Of a stretch of 64,000 nucleotides of DNA, positions 9,360 to 20,248 are shown in pieces. The notes under the pieces are model-generated. The model searched no databases and was not told where the DNA came from. It saw only the letters and a list, made by a program, of their open reading frames with translations. How positions within the stretch are numbered: the first letter of the stretch is position 1; every line of letters begins with the position of its first letter. Source of the DNA: Tritrichomonas musculus (lineage: Eukaryota; Parabasalia; Tritrichomonadida; Tritrichomonadidae); assembly GCA_039105265.1 (NCBI GenBank), contig JAPFFF010000017.1, positions 1,984,001 to 2,048,000 on the forward strand, written 5' to 3'. The position numbers were made by a program, and so were the translations under genes.

Positions 9360-12300
9360 CTAATGAGTAATCCTTCCAACAATGAGGAAAGAAACCTTAA
9401 TATTATGAACAGGAATTTCGAAAGAGTACAAACATTCGACAGTTTTCGCTGTTTTTGGACAATAAGAAAACGAGAAGTAATACTTTTTCCCACTTGACAC
9501 AATAGCATACATATTATCACACATTATAGAGCCATCTGAATTATCTCTTATCAAAGTCCACTTAGATTCATATGGCTGAGCAGTTGGATTAATAATTTCA
9601 ATTTTTGTGGTAGTTCTAGATTTGACTTTTTTAGCAAAAACTTCGATGACTTTCACGTTTTCAGGAAGAGGCTCAGTGAAGTCGGGATGCCTTCTTGTCA
9701 AGTAGTCAGATAGAGGAACATTGAAATGGCAAAGAGGCCTTCTTGACAATCCTGTCAAGTTCAGTCTAGGAAGTTCTTGAATGTAAAAAGGAATGATGCA
9801 TTTATAAGAGGCAACAAAGTCATCAACTTCCATTGGCGCAAAAATCACTTTGAACACTTTTTGTTGCCCTGCTTCAATGAATCCAGAAGAAGGCTCGATC
9901 GTGAACGGACAGGGCCGTGTTGATGAATAGTCAGTTCGAAGAGAGTCAAAGTTTTCAAGCATCCATTCATATTCAATTCTTATTTGGCTCAAATTCGACA
10001 TCTTGAATTCAGAAAACCTCGTCTGGAACATCATTGTCGGCGAGAATGGAATCTCTGTCGTATCAACATTCAACTTGATGACATCTGAAATAACAAATAT
10101 TTTTATATTGAACTCTTTTGGCTTCTCCGAAGTAATCAAATTATAAGTTGGCTCAGGCTTCACAGCAGCAACTGAAATCAAGTCATCAACATCAGTTGCT
10201 ATTGTTGTTGTTTGAAGTAAATTAGCATTACTTTTAATATTTTTAGCATTATTATTATTATTGTTATTGTTATTATTATTATTAATACTAGCTTTAAGTT
10301 TACTGTTGTTACTGTTGTTGTTGTTTCGAGATGTTGTTGTCGAAATCATTGCATTTGCTGTTGTTGTTGTTGTTGTTTCTGGAAGAACTTCACTTCTGGG
10401 AACAAATGTTAACATCTTTTGTGAATCATCCCAATCATCTGCCAAAGAGTCAACAAGTTCTATCTTTGTGATTTGACAGTTCCCTTTTACGCCGAGATAT
10501 TTGACAGGCTTTTCCGATGTGAAAGTGACGGCTATTTCTTTAGATTGGAGAGGCTGAATGTGTCCAACTCTCGGAGAAAAGATGAATTCAGCAGGTGCTG
10601 TCCATTGGAATCGGATTGTTGTATCACCGAAGTTCTTCATTGTGAAAGAAGCAGTCTGCGAATGACCAACAATTGCACCTTTGAAGTGAAGTTCATTATC
10701 TTCACCTTCAAGACCATCAAAGACGACATCTTCAGAGTATCCTTCAGCTACGAAAGAGAGCGAAACGGCTGATTTTGGATTTTCAATGCAATTAGCAATG
10801 ACATCTATTTGTGATTTTCGCACTTTTTGCGGCTTGTGAAGCACAGTGAATGTAAATTGATGATCCGGATCAACAACGAATTGTTTATCAACATCGATTC
10901 CTTGAATTGCAAAGTCAACAACTTGCTTCGTTGTGATTTGAAAGGTGGCTGTGCAAGGGACTTGAGAGTCATTTCCAATTGCAATGACTCTCTTCTTTTC
11001 AAAGCCAACTAATGTCTTTCCCATGTTCGCAACAAAGGAACTTCCTTTCCCTTTATCGAGCTGCGTTTTAAGACAAAGTGACGGAATCGTTCCTGATCCT
11101 TCGATTCCAAACTTGAGTGTCTTTGTTAGTGGATTCGTCCCGTTTCGAACTGTTGCTTCAAAAGTAGCTTGATAATTATCTGAGGACGTTGGTGCAAATG
11201 TAATGACGATGTTAGAGAAGTCGTTTTCATTGATATGAACAACTTTTTCAGATAATTCAAAAGGATTCGATTTTCCTTTCGATTTGACACTCAAATCAAT
11301 ATCAATGGGAATCGGTTGTTGATTCAATAATCTGACATTCACGCTTTGCTTCTTGTTCGCTATGAGAGGCGCAAAATGAAGAACATTTTCATCTTCTAAA
11401 TAGCAAGTCATGTCCGACTTCGCAATGTCCAAACGAATACAAAAAGGAAGACGTGGAAACAACCGTTCTTTGTCATTCACATTTATTCCAGGAATGAAGA
11501 CTTCAGAGGAAAGATCAATTATTGTCTGCTTATTGTTCGGATTCGCTTCTGAAACATTCAAAATCATTGATGATTTAAATATGCCACTTTCAGAAGAGTT
11601 CAAATCAATGGAAACAGTTGAACTTTGGCCTGGATTAAGCGTTCCTGTTGCCGGATAAACAAGATACGCTGAAATTTGAGCTGAATTTTGTAAGGCTTTC
11701 TTTTGTTTCTGTTTCGAAGGAGATGAATTGTCACTTTTCTTCTTCTTTGTTACATGATTCGTCGACGACGTGACAGAACCAGAATCGCTGACATCGTCAT
11801 TGATGCTTTCAAGATTCTGCTTTGCATGAAAGTCATACTCAAATGGAAACGGACCAACGTTTGTCAATACAATTTCCTTGTGGAAATTTGTATTTGAAAG
11901 AACGTTTCCGAATTCAATTAAACCGTCACAATCAACTGTGAACATTGAATAAAACGTCGAGGCAGTAATTGAAAATGACAATTGAGCTGTTGTTGACTTA
12001 GTTTGCGTGTCAATCACTGCTAGCGAAAGACATTTTAATGACTCAAATTTAACGACAACATTCGAACAAAATGTAAAGTTGACTTGAACTGTTTTGTCAC
12101 CGTTTTTAACAGAGCCTTCTTTTGATGACAGTTTGAGATACTTGGCAACTTCTTTATTAGTGAATGCAAATTTGTAATCAACTGGATATTTACCTCGATT
12201 CCTCAATGAAATCGAAATCACTCGTGATTGGCCAACTTTAAGTTGACCAAATTCAAACTGATCTTGTTGTCCTTTAGGAAACATGACGTCGAAATTGACA

Positions 12301-15300
12301 TCGAATGATTCGGCCGATATGTTGGCATTGAATGACGAAAACATGCGTGTTTTATCAATATCAAATACATCAACTGTCAATGGCTTCTTTATTTGAACAG
12401 GTTTTTGAGAGGTGAATTTGGCAACAATGTCGAATTTCTTTGACGGTTTTAATTCACCTTCAGTGGCTGAAAAAGTGATGTTTGGTGCGAATTGTTGTGC
12501 TCCTTTCAATCTCCAATAAGCTGGAAGTTTCCCTGTATTTTTCAATTCAATTTTCTTAACTTTTTCATTGCCAATCAGAATCTTCTCAAAATCAACATTT
12601 GGCTGAATTGCTTCAATCAATGGAACCGAAGAATCACCTTGAAAATCGATGAATAACGGCTCTGGATTATCTTTGATGAAGATTCCAAGTTTTGCTTTAG
12701 AAAGTTCAGATGATGTTGGATGATAACCGATAGTTAATTCAAAAGAATTTGTCGGTTGTATTGAAAAGTTTGGCTGTTCAATTAACCAGCATCCTTTTGA
12801 ATTGCCTGTTTGAGAGACAAAAGATGCTTGACAATCAGCATTGAAAATTGAAAGGTTTGTCAATTTAAGGACCGTTTTGTACTGCATTTGCCCTTTTGCT
12901 GGCTTGTCTTTACAAGTGATGCAGTAGCCAAAATTGAACTCAGAACTGGAGACAACAAAAGCCGGACAACTTTTTGATTCAAAATTTTTAATGAGCTTGT
13001 CAAATATGAGTTTACAATTCCTCTCAATTTCTGGATATTGGCACAAACCTTTCACTTTGAGCTTGGCTGGCTGCATCTGACATCTAGCTATCGAAAAAAG
13101 CAATGATTCACTTAGACTTCCAATGACTGTTGACTCAAATCGAATGGTCAATGTGGTTTCACCATTCGGCTGAAGTTTCCATCGGTTCGTGAGGTTCTTT
13201 AATATGCTTTCATCGATGTTGTCAATGCTTTGCGTGTTGCTGTTGTTCTCGATTTTGTTTGATCCTTTCTTGCTCGGTCCGGGCTTTGCTGGTGGAGGAA
13301 CTTCCTCTTTGGCTATTGAGAAAAATTGAGGGATTTTATTGACCATCTTTAATGAGTCGTTTGTTGAATCATCTTTGATCGTTGGCTCTGGAATCTGCAT
13401 CTTAAATGCAACTTCCTTCAAAGTTGTCATCATTGGAAGATATTCAAGAATATCACGCATGAGATCATCAACAGATTTCGTTCCATCCAACAATAAATTA
13501 TTCATTAAATGCTCACAAGAACTATTATTTTCATCCTTTTTACCTTTACTTTCATCTTTCTTCTCTTTATTATCATCTTTTTTACCTTTATTTTCATTCT
13601 TTTTCTCTTTACTTTCATCTTTTTTCGGTTTATTTTCATCTTTTGTATCTTTACTTTCATTCTTTTTCTCTTTATTTAAATCCTTTTCATCTTTATCTTC
13701 ATCTTTTTTCTGTTTATTTTCATCTTTATTCTCTTCACTATCTTTATTTTCAACTTTTGTTTCTTCGTTTTCGTCTTTTATTTCTTCATTTTCATCTTTT
13801 TGTATTTCGTTTTCTTCTTTTGTTTCTATGTTTTCATCTTTTGCTTCTTCATTTTCCTCTTTTGTAGAGATTTCGTAAGGGTCGATTGCTTTGAATCGAT
13901 CTGTCTCACTCATTGCCTTCTGTGCAATGTTTCCGAGTGAATATTGGAAGGCGGCAGACATTGCCTGTATTGGATCGTTAGGAACCTGGCCAACTTTAAC
14001 TTTCTTTTTGGCTTGCTGCTTGTCATTTCTTCCACTTGTTTTTGAATCGTCTATCTTTTTCTTTTTATCGCGTCCATCATCCATCAGCTTCTCAATTGAA
14101 GCAATTATTTCATTTCGAATGAACTTCCTCCTGTTATCGATATCAAGTCTTTCATCTTCATCCAGTTTCAAATATTCTTCTTCTGACATTGAGAAGAGTC
14201 TTTCTTTTTCCTCTTCCAAAGATTTCAATTTTACTTTTTCATCTTCTTGAGCTTTCAATGATTTTCTATTCATTGTCTCTTCGATTGGCAACTTGAGAGC
14301 AATGTGGAAGACGAAATGTCCATTTAAAGCGCTCAAAACGATATCAAGAACGCGTTCGTAAATCGATTGTCCTTGATGATTGAAGGAAACAAAAGGATTC
14401 TTTTGAACATCGTCGGAAGCATTCTTATTCATTTTAAAAACAGATTGCAAAAAGGCTTCATTTTCGCCGTTGTCATCAAGACTATCTAGACCATCGATAA
14501 TGAAACCTTGACTGAATTCAGATGATATTACAGTTGTGTAAAGCTTTGAAAGATAGTCTGTCGTGTCACTCCAAAGATTCTGAAGGTTTAAAACTGGCAA
14601 TTTAAGAAATGTTGACAATTCATTTGCAATCGTCGTCTTTCCTGAACACGGAGGACCGTTTATTATCATGCAAAGTGCAAATTTGGATGCTGATGCTGGA
14701 TTTTGCTTTGCTTTTGGCGTGTAAGTGACAAATGGAGACTCTGCTTGACGTGGATCGATTGATTCTTCAGTTATCAATTGTTGATCAAATTGAAGAGAGA
14801 AAAATTCAATCGAATAAGGATTTGGATTTTTAACAACAACTTCAGCTGTCGATTCATTTGAATAAGGCTGAATTGTTGGCAATAAAAGTTCTTTAGGTTC
14901 AAAGATTAGCTTGAGATTGTCGCCTTTTCCTGCCACAGTTACATAAAAAGGTTCTGGATTATAAGAAATATGAATCGGAAACTTCAGTTTGAATGCTTGT
15001 TCATTATAGGGAGCAAAATGAATGGCAACATTCATGAAGGAAGAAGGTGGCAAGACTCCCGATTCAGGAATCGTTGTGAATGGAGATTGGTTTGCAATTT
15101 GTTGAGTGTTTTTTTCTTCATCATTTTTATTATGATTTCTAAGTGATGAAGATTTAACTTTTTCAACAACTTTATTTGGATCTTCAAAAGAACCAATTTT
15201 GAATTCACATGACGTTTTACCAATGTTTTGCAATTGAATTGTCATTATCTTTGTTTGTCCGATAATGACGTGTTCAAAGTCAAATTCAGTTTGACTGAAA

Positions 15301-18300
15301 TTTAGTGAAGGACGCTTCATTACCGCGACAATGCTTAAAAGAAGACAATGATTGTCATTGAAGATGAATGGAATGTTGTAACAAACTTGGCCTATTTCTG
15401 TCAATTTTCTGTTTGTAGGAATAAAAGTGACATCTATTTCAACTTCATCATCAGGCATTAAATCTTTGACCATTGAAGGTTCAATTTTAAGTCCAGTTTT
15501 CTTTAGTTTTGTCAGGTCCATTTCAAAAGTGATTGGAAAAGGCGCAATTGACTTAACAGTGAAACTTTTCTTTGCTGACTCGCTGATTATTAATTCACCA
15601 AAGTTGATTTCATAATTAGCAACGTAATCATTCACTTTGTCAAGAATGACTTTCTTTTCTTCTTCAAGAAGTTGTTCGTCAGTGAAATTATACAATTCTT
15701 TCTGTTGTTGCTGGAATTGTTGAAGCTGCTTCTGACTCATTAAGAGACTCAAATTGCTCTTGGACTCAGAATCATCAGGAATCATTGGAATCATTTGACT
15801 AACTTTGTTCTGATTTCTATTATCAACTTTTTCTTTCAAAGAAACCGTTGAATTGTCTTTTTCACTTCTTGGCAATGAAATGAAAACTTGTGAAAAGCAG
15901 GCTTCAAGAACGATGTCAATTTTCACGTCTTCAAAATCACCAATTTGAATGAAGAACGATTCTTTGAATAATTTCGGCATTCCTGGGACGATAGAGAACG
16001 ATAATGAAGCAGAATCGTTCGGTGAAATGATTCCTGTTTTCGGAGTAACAACGAATGATTGAAATGGAATGTTTCTTGGAATTTTGACAGTGAAACTAAT
16101 CGCTGCTTTTGATGAATTTGTGATCATCAAAGTGTCGGTCACTGTTGATGAGAAACAAATTGATGAATAAGAAAAACTGGCAGGTGTAATTTTATACAAA
16201 ATTGTGGCTGAACTTCCCATCAAATTGACAACATAATCAGGTCCTCCAGTGACATGACAAACCGCTTTTGCTTCATAGTCATGAACGTTTCCGTTTATGT
16301 CAGCAAGTGCGAAGAATGAGAAATGCGTCTGTATCGACTCATTTGGCTCAATTACGCCATAAAGAGGGAAAATATCGAAGATCTTGTTAGAATTCACATC
16401 AGTTGACATTAATTGCCATTCATATTCAACTCGAACGCTAACGTTGTTGGTCATTTCAATTGATTTTGTTTGTTCGGTGTTCATCATTAAAACGCCAAAA
16501 TCAATCTTCTGACGAAGGCTCGGATCTTCTGATTCCGCCATTTCTAGACAGTCTCCTGAAAGCTTCAGATTGGGGAAGATAATTGATCCTTTCAGGCTGA
16601 CTTTGATCTTTTGTGGATGATCAACGAATGCGAAAAAAACGTTTTTTTGAATTATTTCAGTGATGAAGTCTTTCTTAAATGAAGGATCAAATGAAATAAA
16701 CAATTCTTTGGTCTCGTCAGGTTCAATGTTGAAGTTGTTATTGTTGATCAAAAACGGTTTGGGACAGTCAACTTCAATTGGAAGTGACAATTTTGATTTA
16801 TTTGTGATAATTAACGATTTTGTAACAGTTTTAAGTTGGTCTTCGCTGGGAAAAGTTTGCGTTCTAGGTTCACCAATTGGAAAACATTTTTGTTCAAACT
16901 CAAGCGAAGTTGCTGAAAAAGTGACAAGTGGTTTTACAAAACTGCCTTTCAAGATTGAATCAAAAAGTAAAATTCTTTGCCTTCCAATTGTGGCATGGCA
17001 TTGTAAAGGCATCGTAAATGGGACAACCGTTGAACAGTTTAAATTAATGACGAAAGATTGTGATGATTTACATGGTATCACAATATGTTCTGGATCAATC
17101 GTGAATACAAAGTCCGATTTTTGGTTGTTTGGTGTTTGCACTTTATTTGGCGTAAATCGTATTTCAAATGGACGGTTTGCTTTATTTTCCATTTCGAATT
17201 TCTTAATTGCTGGTTGTTCGGTTAAAACATAACCAAAATCGATACATTTCATGTCTATTGAAGATACAATCGGGGAACCTGTGCCTTGCGCTTTTAAGGG
17301 AATTGATATTAGATTTAAATAATCAAAGCATAATTTTAAATTTCCTGAAAAAGTTATTATATCATTCATAAAAACAGTTATTGAAATAGGTATACTTGAT
17401 TTTGGAAGAATTGTTCCTTCTTGCGGTGAAATATCAAAACCGCCTGTTGATGATTCTATATGGCACTTGAAATTTGCATCAATTAAAGAATTATTTGTTA
17501 TATTTAATTCAGTTGTTTTAGAAACTAAAACAGGAATTGATCCATAAGAAATATTAGTTGATGATAACGAAATTTGAGGACCAATGGAATTCGCATTGAA
17601 AGTAAACTTCATTGGTGGGTCATCAGAACCAAAAACTCTAAAGAAGCAATCAACTGAAAGTAAGCCAATTGATTGAGATGTAAAAAATAAATTAAGTTTT
17701 GTATCAGAGTTGGGGCCAACAAGTCCACTGTTTCTATCTGATTCAATTATTCCTAATTTTTTCGATTCAGCATCTTGAGGAACTATTTCATATTTTGCTG
17801 GATATGGAAAGCTGTTTTTTATATTTACTTCATGTTTGTATTTATATCCAATAAAAGCTTCTTTAAATTTAAAAGAGGAAGGAACTAACTCAAGTTTTGG
17901 ACATATGCAATTTGCTGTAATTGGTATTTCAGCGAGATTTGTTCCATATCTTGTAATATCAAGTAAAAGCGATAAAGAATATGATTGAACTGAATTTGGG
18001 ATGAGTTCAATGGTAATCTTTTGCTTTGAATATTTACTAATTGTGCCAAATTCAGGTTTTAATTGAAATTCTCTTCTTTCAAAAGATCCATCATGAGACA
18101 TTCTTAAAGTAAAATCAAAAGGAATTTCAGATTTGTTCTCAATTAGAATTGTTTTTGAGTATAGAAATCCGTATCCAACGCCACCAAAGTTGATTTGCTT
18201 AGGAGTAATTTCAAAGGTAGGACCGATTACCTTTCCACATATAACGATTGATGGATTATTTCCTGTTGAGCCTTTCACTTTAAAAACAAAAGTTTCATTA

Positions 18301-18929
18301 AATAACTTAACTGTTGAAGCAATAAAACGAATAATAATAGGAACTTGATTATTTACTGCAATTTCTCCTTCACTTGGAATAAATTCAAATCCAAGATTTC
18401 CTGTATCATGCGGTTCATAACAAAAATGAACTGGAACATCTCCTTTATTTTGTAAAACAACCTGATATTCGAGAATACTATCAAGAAAAACATTTCCTAC
18501 CATGATTTGTGCTGTTAAAAATTGAGCAGTTGGTGGTAAGCCTGTTGCAACTATCTGTATTTTGAATCTTTCTTTATATTCATCTATTTGGGCATAAGCA
18601 AATGAAGTATTACGTGTTGCAATAGTTGGTGAAAATGTGAATGTTATTTGTTTGTAACTGTGAGGCCAGACGTCTAATTCGAGCGGATCAATAGTAAAAA
18701 CATCGCTTTGATATTCAAATAACGTGTTAATCATATTACGTTGTTCTGGATCTAATAAATCTTGCTGGTTTAATAAATCTACTTCTTCTTGAATTGTCTC
18801 TTTATTTCGAAAAGAGATATGATGCACTTTATCTGATTCATTTAATATTTTTGCTGCAACACAACTAGTTGAAGTAATATAAGTGTTTGGAAATACAATA
18901 CATGGAGGATCAAAACGGATTCCATGCAT
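9360..18929 (-). CDS. HYDIN-like flagellar central-pair protein with adenylate-kinase-like P-loop
   Basis: The single ORF of 3189 codons encodes many ~100-residue beta-sandwich units of the ASH/MSP type (recurrent FGxVxxGxxxxxxxxLxNxgxxPxxF and IxPxxGxIxPxxxxxixVxF patterns), as in HYDIN. Around residues 1413-1440 there is a Walker A loop, GPPCSGKTT, followed by FIIDGLDSL. This is the adenylate-kinase-like insertion known from HYDIN proteins. Known family role: a central-pair projection protein needed for axonemal beating, so a flagellar location fits a trichomonad. A K/E/D/N-rich low-complexity block occupies about residues 1685-1805, and an N-rich stretch lies near 2885. The protein is shorter than the ~5000-residue animal proteins. 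The first ~560 codons look more AT-ending than the rest. Confidence 0.88.
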   Translation of the reverse strand: MHGIRFDPPCIVFPNTYITSTSCVAAKILNESDKVHHISFRNKETIQEEVDLLNQQDLLDPEQRNMINTLFEYQSDVFTIDPLELDVWPHSYKQITFTFSPTIATRNTSFAYAQIDEYKERFKIQIVATGLPPTAQFLTAQIMVGNVFLDSILEYQVVLQNKGDVPVHFCYEPHDTGNLGFEFIPSEGEIAVNNQVPIIIRFIASTVKLFNETFVFKVKGSTGNNPSIVICGKVIGPTFEITPKQINFGGVGYGFLYSKTILIENKSEIPFDFTLRMSHDGSFERREFQLKPEFGTISKYSKQKITIELIPNSVQSYSLSLLLDITRYGTNLAEIPITANCICPKLELVPSSFKFKEAFIGYKYKHEVNIKNSFPYPAKYEIVPQDAESKKLGIIESDRNSGLVGPNSDTKLNLFFTSQSIGLLSVDCFFRVFGSDDPPMKFTFNANSIGPQISLSSTNISYGSIPVLVSKTTELNITNNSLIDANFKCHIESSTGGFDISPQEGTILPKSSIPISITVFMNDIITFSGNLKLCFDYLNLISIPLKAQGTGSPIVSSIDMKCIDFGYVLTEQPAIKKFEMENKANRPFEIRFTPNKVQTPNNQKSDFVFTIDPEHIVIPCKSSQSFVINLNCSTVVPFTMPLQCHATIGRQRILLFDSILKGSFVKPLVTFSATSLEFEQKCFPIGEPRTQTFPSEDQLKTVTKSLIITNKSKLSLPIEVDCPKPFLINNNNFNIEPDETKELFISFDPSFKKDFITEIIQKNVFFAFVDHPQKIKVSLKGSIIFPNLKLSGDCLEMAESEDPSLRQKIDFGVLMMNTEQTKSIEMTNNVSVRVEYEWQLMSTDVNSNKIFDIFPLYGVIEPNESIQTHFSFFALADINGNVHDYEAKAVCHVTGGPDYVVNLMGSSATILYKITPASFSYSSICFSSTVTDTLMITNSSKAAISFTVKIPRNIPFQSFVVTPKTGIISPNDSASLSFSIVPGMPKLFKESFFIQIGDFEDVKIDIVLEACFSQVFISLPRSEKDNSTVSLKEKVDNRNQNKVSQMIPMIPDDSESKSNLSLLMSQKQLQQFQQQQKELYNFTDEQLLEEEKKVILDKVNDYVANYEINFGELIISESAKKSFTVKSIAPFPITFEMDLTKLKKTGLKIEPSMVKDLMPDDEVEIDVTFIPTNRKLTEIGQVCYNIPFIFNDNHCLLLSIVAVMKRPSLNFSQTEFDFEHVIIGQTKIMTIQLQNIGKTSCEFKIGSFEDPNKVVEKVKSSSLRNHNKNDEEKNTQQIANQSPFTTIPESGVLPPSSFMNVAIHFAPYNEQAFKLKFPIHISYNPEPFYVTVAGKGDNLKLIFEPKELLLPTIQPYSNESTAEVVVKNPNPYSIEFFSLQFDQQLITEESIDPRQAESPFVTYTPKAKQNPASASKFALCMIINGPPCSGKTTIANELSTFLKLPVLNLQNLWSDTTDYLSKLYTTVISSEFSQGFIIDGLDSLDDNGENEAFLQSVFKMNKNASDDVQKNPFVSFNHQGQSIYERVLDIVLSALNGHFVFHIALKLPIEETMNRKSLKAQEDEKVKLKSLEEEKERLFSMSEEEYLKLDEDERLDIDNRRKFIRNEIIASIEKLMDDGRDKKKKIDDSKTSGRNDKQQAKKKVKVGQVPNDPIQAMSAAFQYSLGNIAQKAMSETDRFKAIDPYEISTKEENEEAKDENIETKEENEIQKDENEEIKDENEETKVENKDSEENKDENKQKKDEDKDEKDLNKEKKNESKDTKDENKPKKDESKEKKNENKGKKDDNKEKKDESKGKKDENNSSCEHLMNNLLLDGTKSVDDLMRDILEYLPMMTTLKEVAFKMQIPEPTIKDDSTNDSLKMVNKIPQFFSIAKEEVPPPAKPGPSKKGSNKIENNSNTQSIDNIDESILKNLTNRWKLQPNGETTLTIRFESTVIGSLSESLLFSIARCQMQPAKLKVKGLCQYPEIERNCKLIFDKLIKNFESKSCPAFVVSSSEFNFGYCITCKDKPAKGQMQYKTVLKLTNLSIFNADCQASFVSQTGNSKGCWLIEQPNFSIQPTNSFELTIGYHPTSSELSKAKLGIFIKDNPEPLFIDFQGDSSVPLIEAIQPNVDFEKILIGNEKVKKIELKNTGKLPAYWRLKGAQQFAPNITFSATEGELKPSKKFDIVAKFTSQKPVQIKKPLTVDVFDIDKTRMFSSFNANISAESFDVNFDVMFPKGQQDQFEFGQLKVGQSRVISISLRNRGKYPVDYKFAFTNKEVAKYLKLSSKEGSVKNGDKTVQVNFTFCSNVVVKFESLKCLSLAVIDTQTKSTTAQLSFSITASTFYSMFTVDCDGLIEFGNVLSNTNFHKEIVLTNVGPFPFEYDFHAKQNLESINDDVSDSGSVTSSTNHVTKKKKSDNSSPSKQKQKKALQNSAQISAYLVYPATGTLNPGQSSTVSIDLNSSESGIFKSSMILNVSEANPNNKQTIIDLSSEVFIPGINVNDKERLFPRLPFCIRLDIAKSDMTCYLEDENVLHFAPLIANKKQSVNVRLLNQQPIPIDIDLSVKSKGKSNPFELSEKVVHINENDFSNIVITFAPTSSDNYQATFEATVRNGTNPLTKTLKFGIEGSGTIPSLCLKTQLDKGKGSSFVANMGKTLVGFEKKRVIAIGNDSQVPCTATFQITTKQVVDFAIQGIDVDKQFVVDPDHQFTFTVLHKPQKVRKSQIDVIANCIENPKSAVSLSFVAEGYSEDVVFDGLEGEDNELHFKGAIVGHSQTASFTMKNFGDTTIRFQWTAPAEFIFSPRVGHIQPLQSKEIAVTFTSEKPVKYLGVKGNCQITKIELVDSLADDWDDSQKMLTFVPRSEVLPETTTTTTANAMISTTTSRNNNNSNNSKLKASINNNNNNNNNNNNAKNIKSNANLLQTTTIATDVDDLISVAAVKPEPTYNLITSEKPKEFNIKIFVISDVIKLNVDTTEIPFSPTMMFQTRFSEFKMSNLSQIRIEYEWMLENFDSLRTDYSSTRPCPFTIEPSSGFIEAGQQKVFKVIFAPMEVDDFVASYKCIIPFYIQELPRLNLTGLSRRPLCHFNVPLSDYLTRRHPDFTEPLPENVKVIEVFAKKVKSRTTTKIEIINPTAQPYESKWTLIRDNSDGSIMCDNMYAIVSSGKKYYFSFSYCPKTAKTVECLYSFEIPVHNIKVSFLIVGRITH

Positions 18930-18935
18930 TTGTGA
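18930..18935 (-). promoter_or_regulatory. initiator-like TCACAA abutting the HYDIN-like ATG
   Basis: On the minus strand TCACAA is followed directly by the ATG at 18929, fitting TCAYW. If used, the leader would be only a few bases long. The motif is short and could be chance. Confidence 0.3.
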
Positions 18936-19146
18936 TTTTTCACAATTTTTTAAATAACGTGATTTTTTATATCACATTTTTCTATGATATCATCCAACGC
19001 AGGAGAAAAAGATTTTTACCAAACTTTAAATGCATCCTGTCGGTGATAATTGCAAACTGGATTCTTTTTGTTTTAAAAAATTTCGAGATAATTGTAATCG
19101 CATTTTTCCATTTCAAAATCGTTTTATTTTATTTTAAAAAATGATC

Positions 19147-19734
19147 TAGCATCGCAGGGATGGTTACCGTTACTAATCGGTAAACATTTAAACGTTCTCT
19201 ACCGTACCAGTATTACCTTTAAAACTGCCAGTATATGGTAATACCAGTACACTTACCGATTTACCGGGAATGAAGTGAAGCTTTCAGTAAAACATCGGTA
19301 TTTATTTTTTGATGATATTATAACATACTTTTCAAAAAATCATTCTAAATTAAATATGTTTGATGCTTGTTATAATATCAAATTAGAATACCAGTTTCAT
19401 TATATAATTTTATTTTATTTCATTATATAAATTCTATTTTATATTTAATTATCTTAAGCCAAAAAAAATATTCAATGTCATAGATTAAAATTTTAACTAA
19501 AAATTATAATTATTGTATCAATATAGAATTACCGGTAATTACCAGTAATCATAAAAAAATACATTTTACTACTTTTATGAAAAAAATCGGTACGAAATTT
19601 TTACCGGCGGTTATTTTAAACGTATTTACCAGTACATACTTAATACTCCAAAAAAAATACCAGTATTTACTGCTTACCAGTAGCATTCCGGTAAACGGTA
19701 AAAACTGATCTCGGTAGCCATCCCTGTAGCATCG
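19147..19734. mobile_element. hAT-type MITE (19155-19726) with 8-bp target duplication
   Basis: A 572-bp non-coding element starts with CAGGGATGGTTACCG and ends with the inverted form CGGTAGCCATCCCTG (14 of 15 bases match). It is flanked on both sides by the perfect 8-bp direct repeat TAGCATCG (19147-19154 and 19727-19734). The 8-bp target duplication and CAGGG-type ends are hAT superfamily hallmarks. Inside are about ten TACC(A/G)G motifs in both halves, like the subterminal transposase-binding repeats of hAT elements. There is no transposase ORF, so it would need an enzyme in trans. The intact duplication suggests a fairly recent insertion. Confidence 0.9.
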
Positions 19735-19793
19735 ATAAAAAATTATATAAAAAACACAAAATTAAGCTCATTTATAATAATAATAATAATACT

Positions 19794-20021
19794 TCAAAAT
19801 CTCCTTTTCATTTTCAGTATAACTTTAATTGAGTTAATTATGCCAGTATACTTACGGATCATTTTAAAGATGAACGAATAAATAGATTCAACATCAGTAT
19901 GCAGGACAGTTGAAGGGGTTTTTTTTTTTTTTTTCCACCGTTTTAAAATTTTATTGACGTTGTTAAGATAATTTTTAAATTCATTATTTGAAATAACTTT
20001 TTTGAATGTCAATTCTGACAT
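19794..20021 (-). CDS. small hypothetical ORF, doubtful
   Basis: An ATG-started 75-codon ORF rich in Lys and Ile (MSELTFKKVISNNEF...). It reads through a 17-base homopolymer (19920-19936) that encodes KKKKK. No family is recognised. It lies between the MITE and the uS5 paralogue and may be chance in AT-rich DNA. Confidence 0.25.
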   Translation of the reverse strand: MSELTFKKVISNNEFKNYLNNVNKILKRWKKKKKTPSTVLHTDVESIYSFIFKMIRKYTGIINSIKVILKMKRRF

Positions 20022-20242
20022 ATAAAAAAATAATTAGTTTTAAATATAAAAATATCTCATTAACAAAAAAAGATTTATATTTAATTTATAAATTAACATT
20101 TGTTTATTTTGATTATTTTATTAATATTGTATTAATCTTAAAGTAATACCATTTAAATTATAGAAAAATATATGAATAATCACTTCTCAAGAAATGATGT
20201 GAAAGTTCAATTGAAAATTGAATGACTTTTGAAATGTAATTA

Positions 20243-20247
20243 TCACT
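20243..20247 (+). promoter_or_regulatory. initiator-like TCACT before the uS5 paralogue
   Basis: TCACT lies immediately upstream of the ATG at 20249 (TATCACTAATG). It fits the trichomonad TCAYW initiator with a very short leader. Confidence 0.4.
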
Positions 20248-20248
20248 A

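Noticed and set aside
13339-13878. Ser/Phe/Leu-rich plus-strand ORF inside the HYDIN-like gene
   Set aside because: Antisense of the K/E/D/N-rich block; low-complexity shadow.
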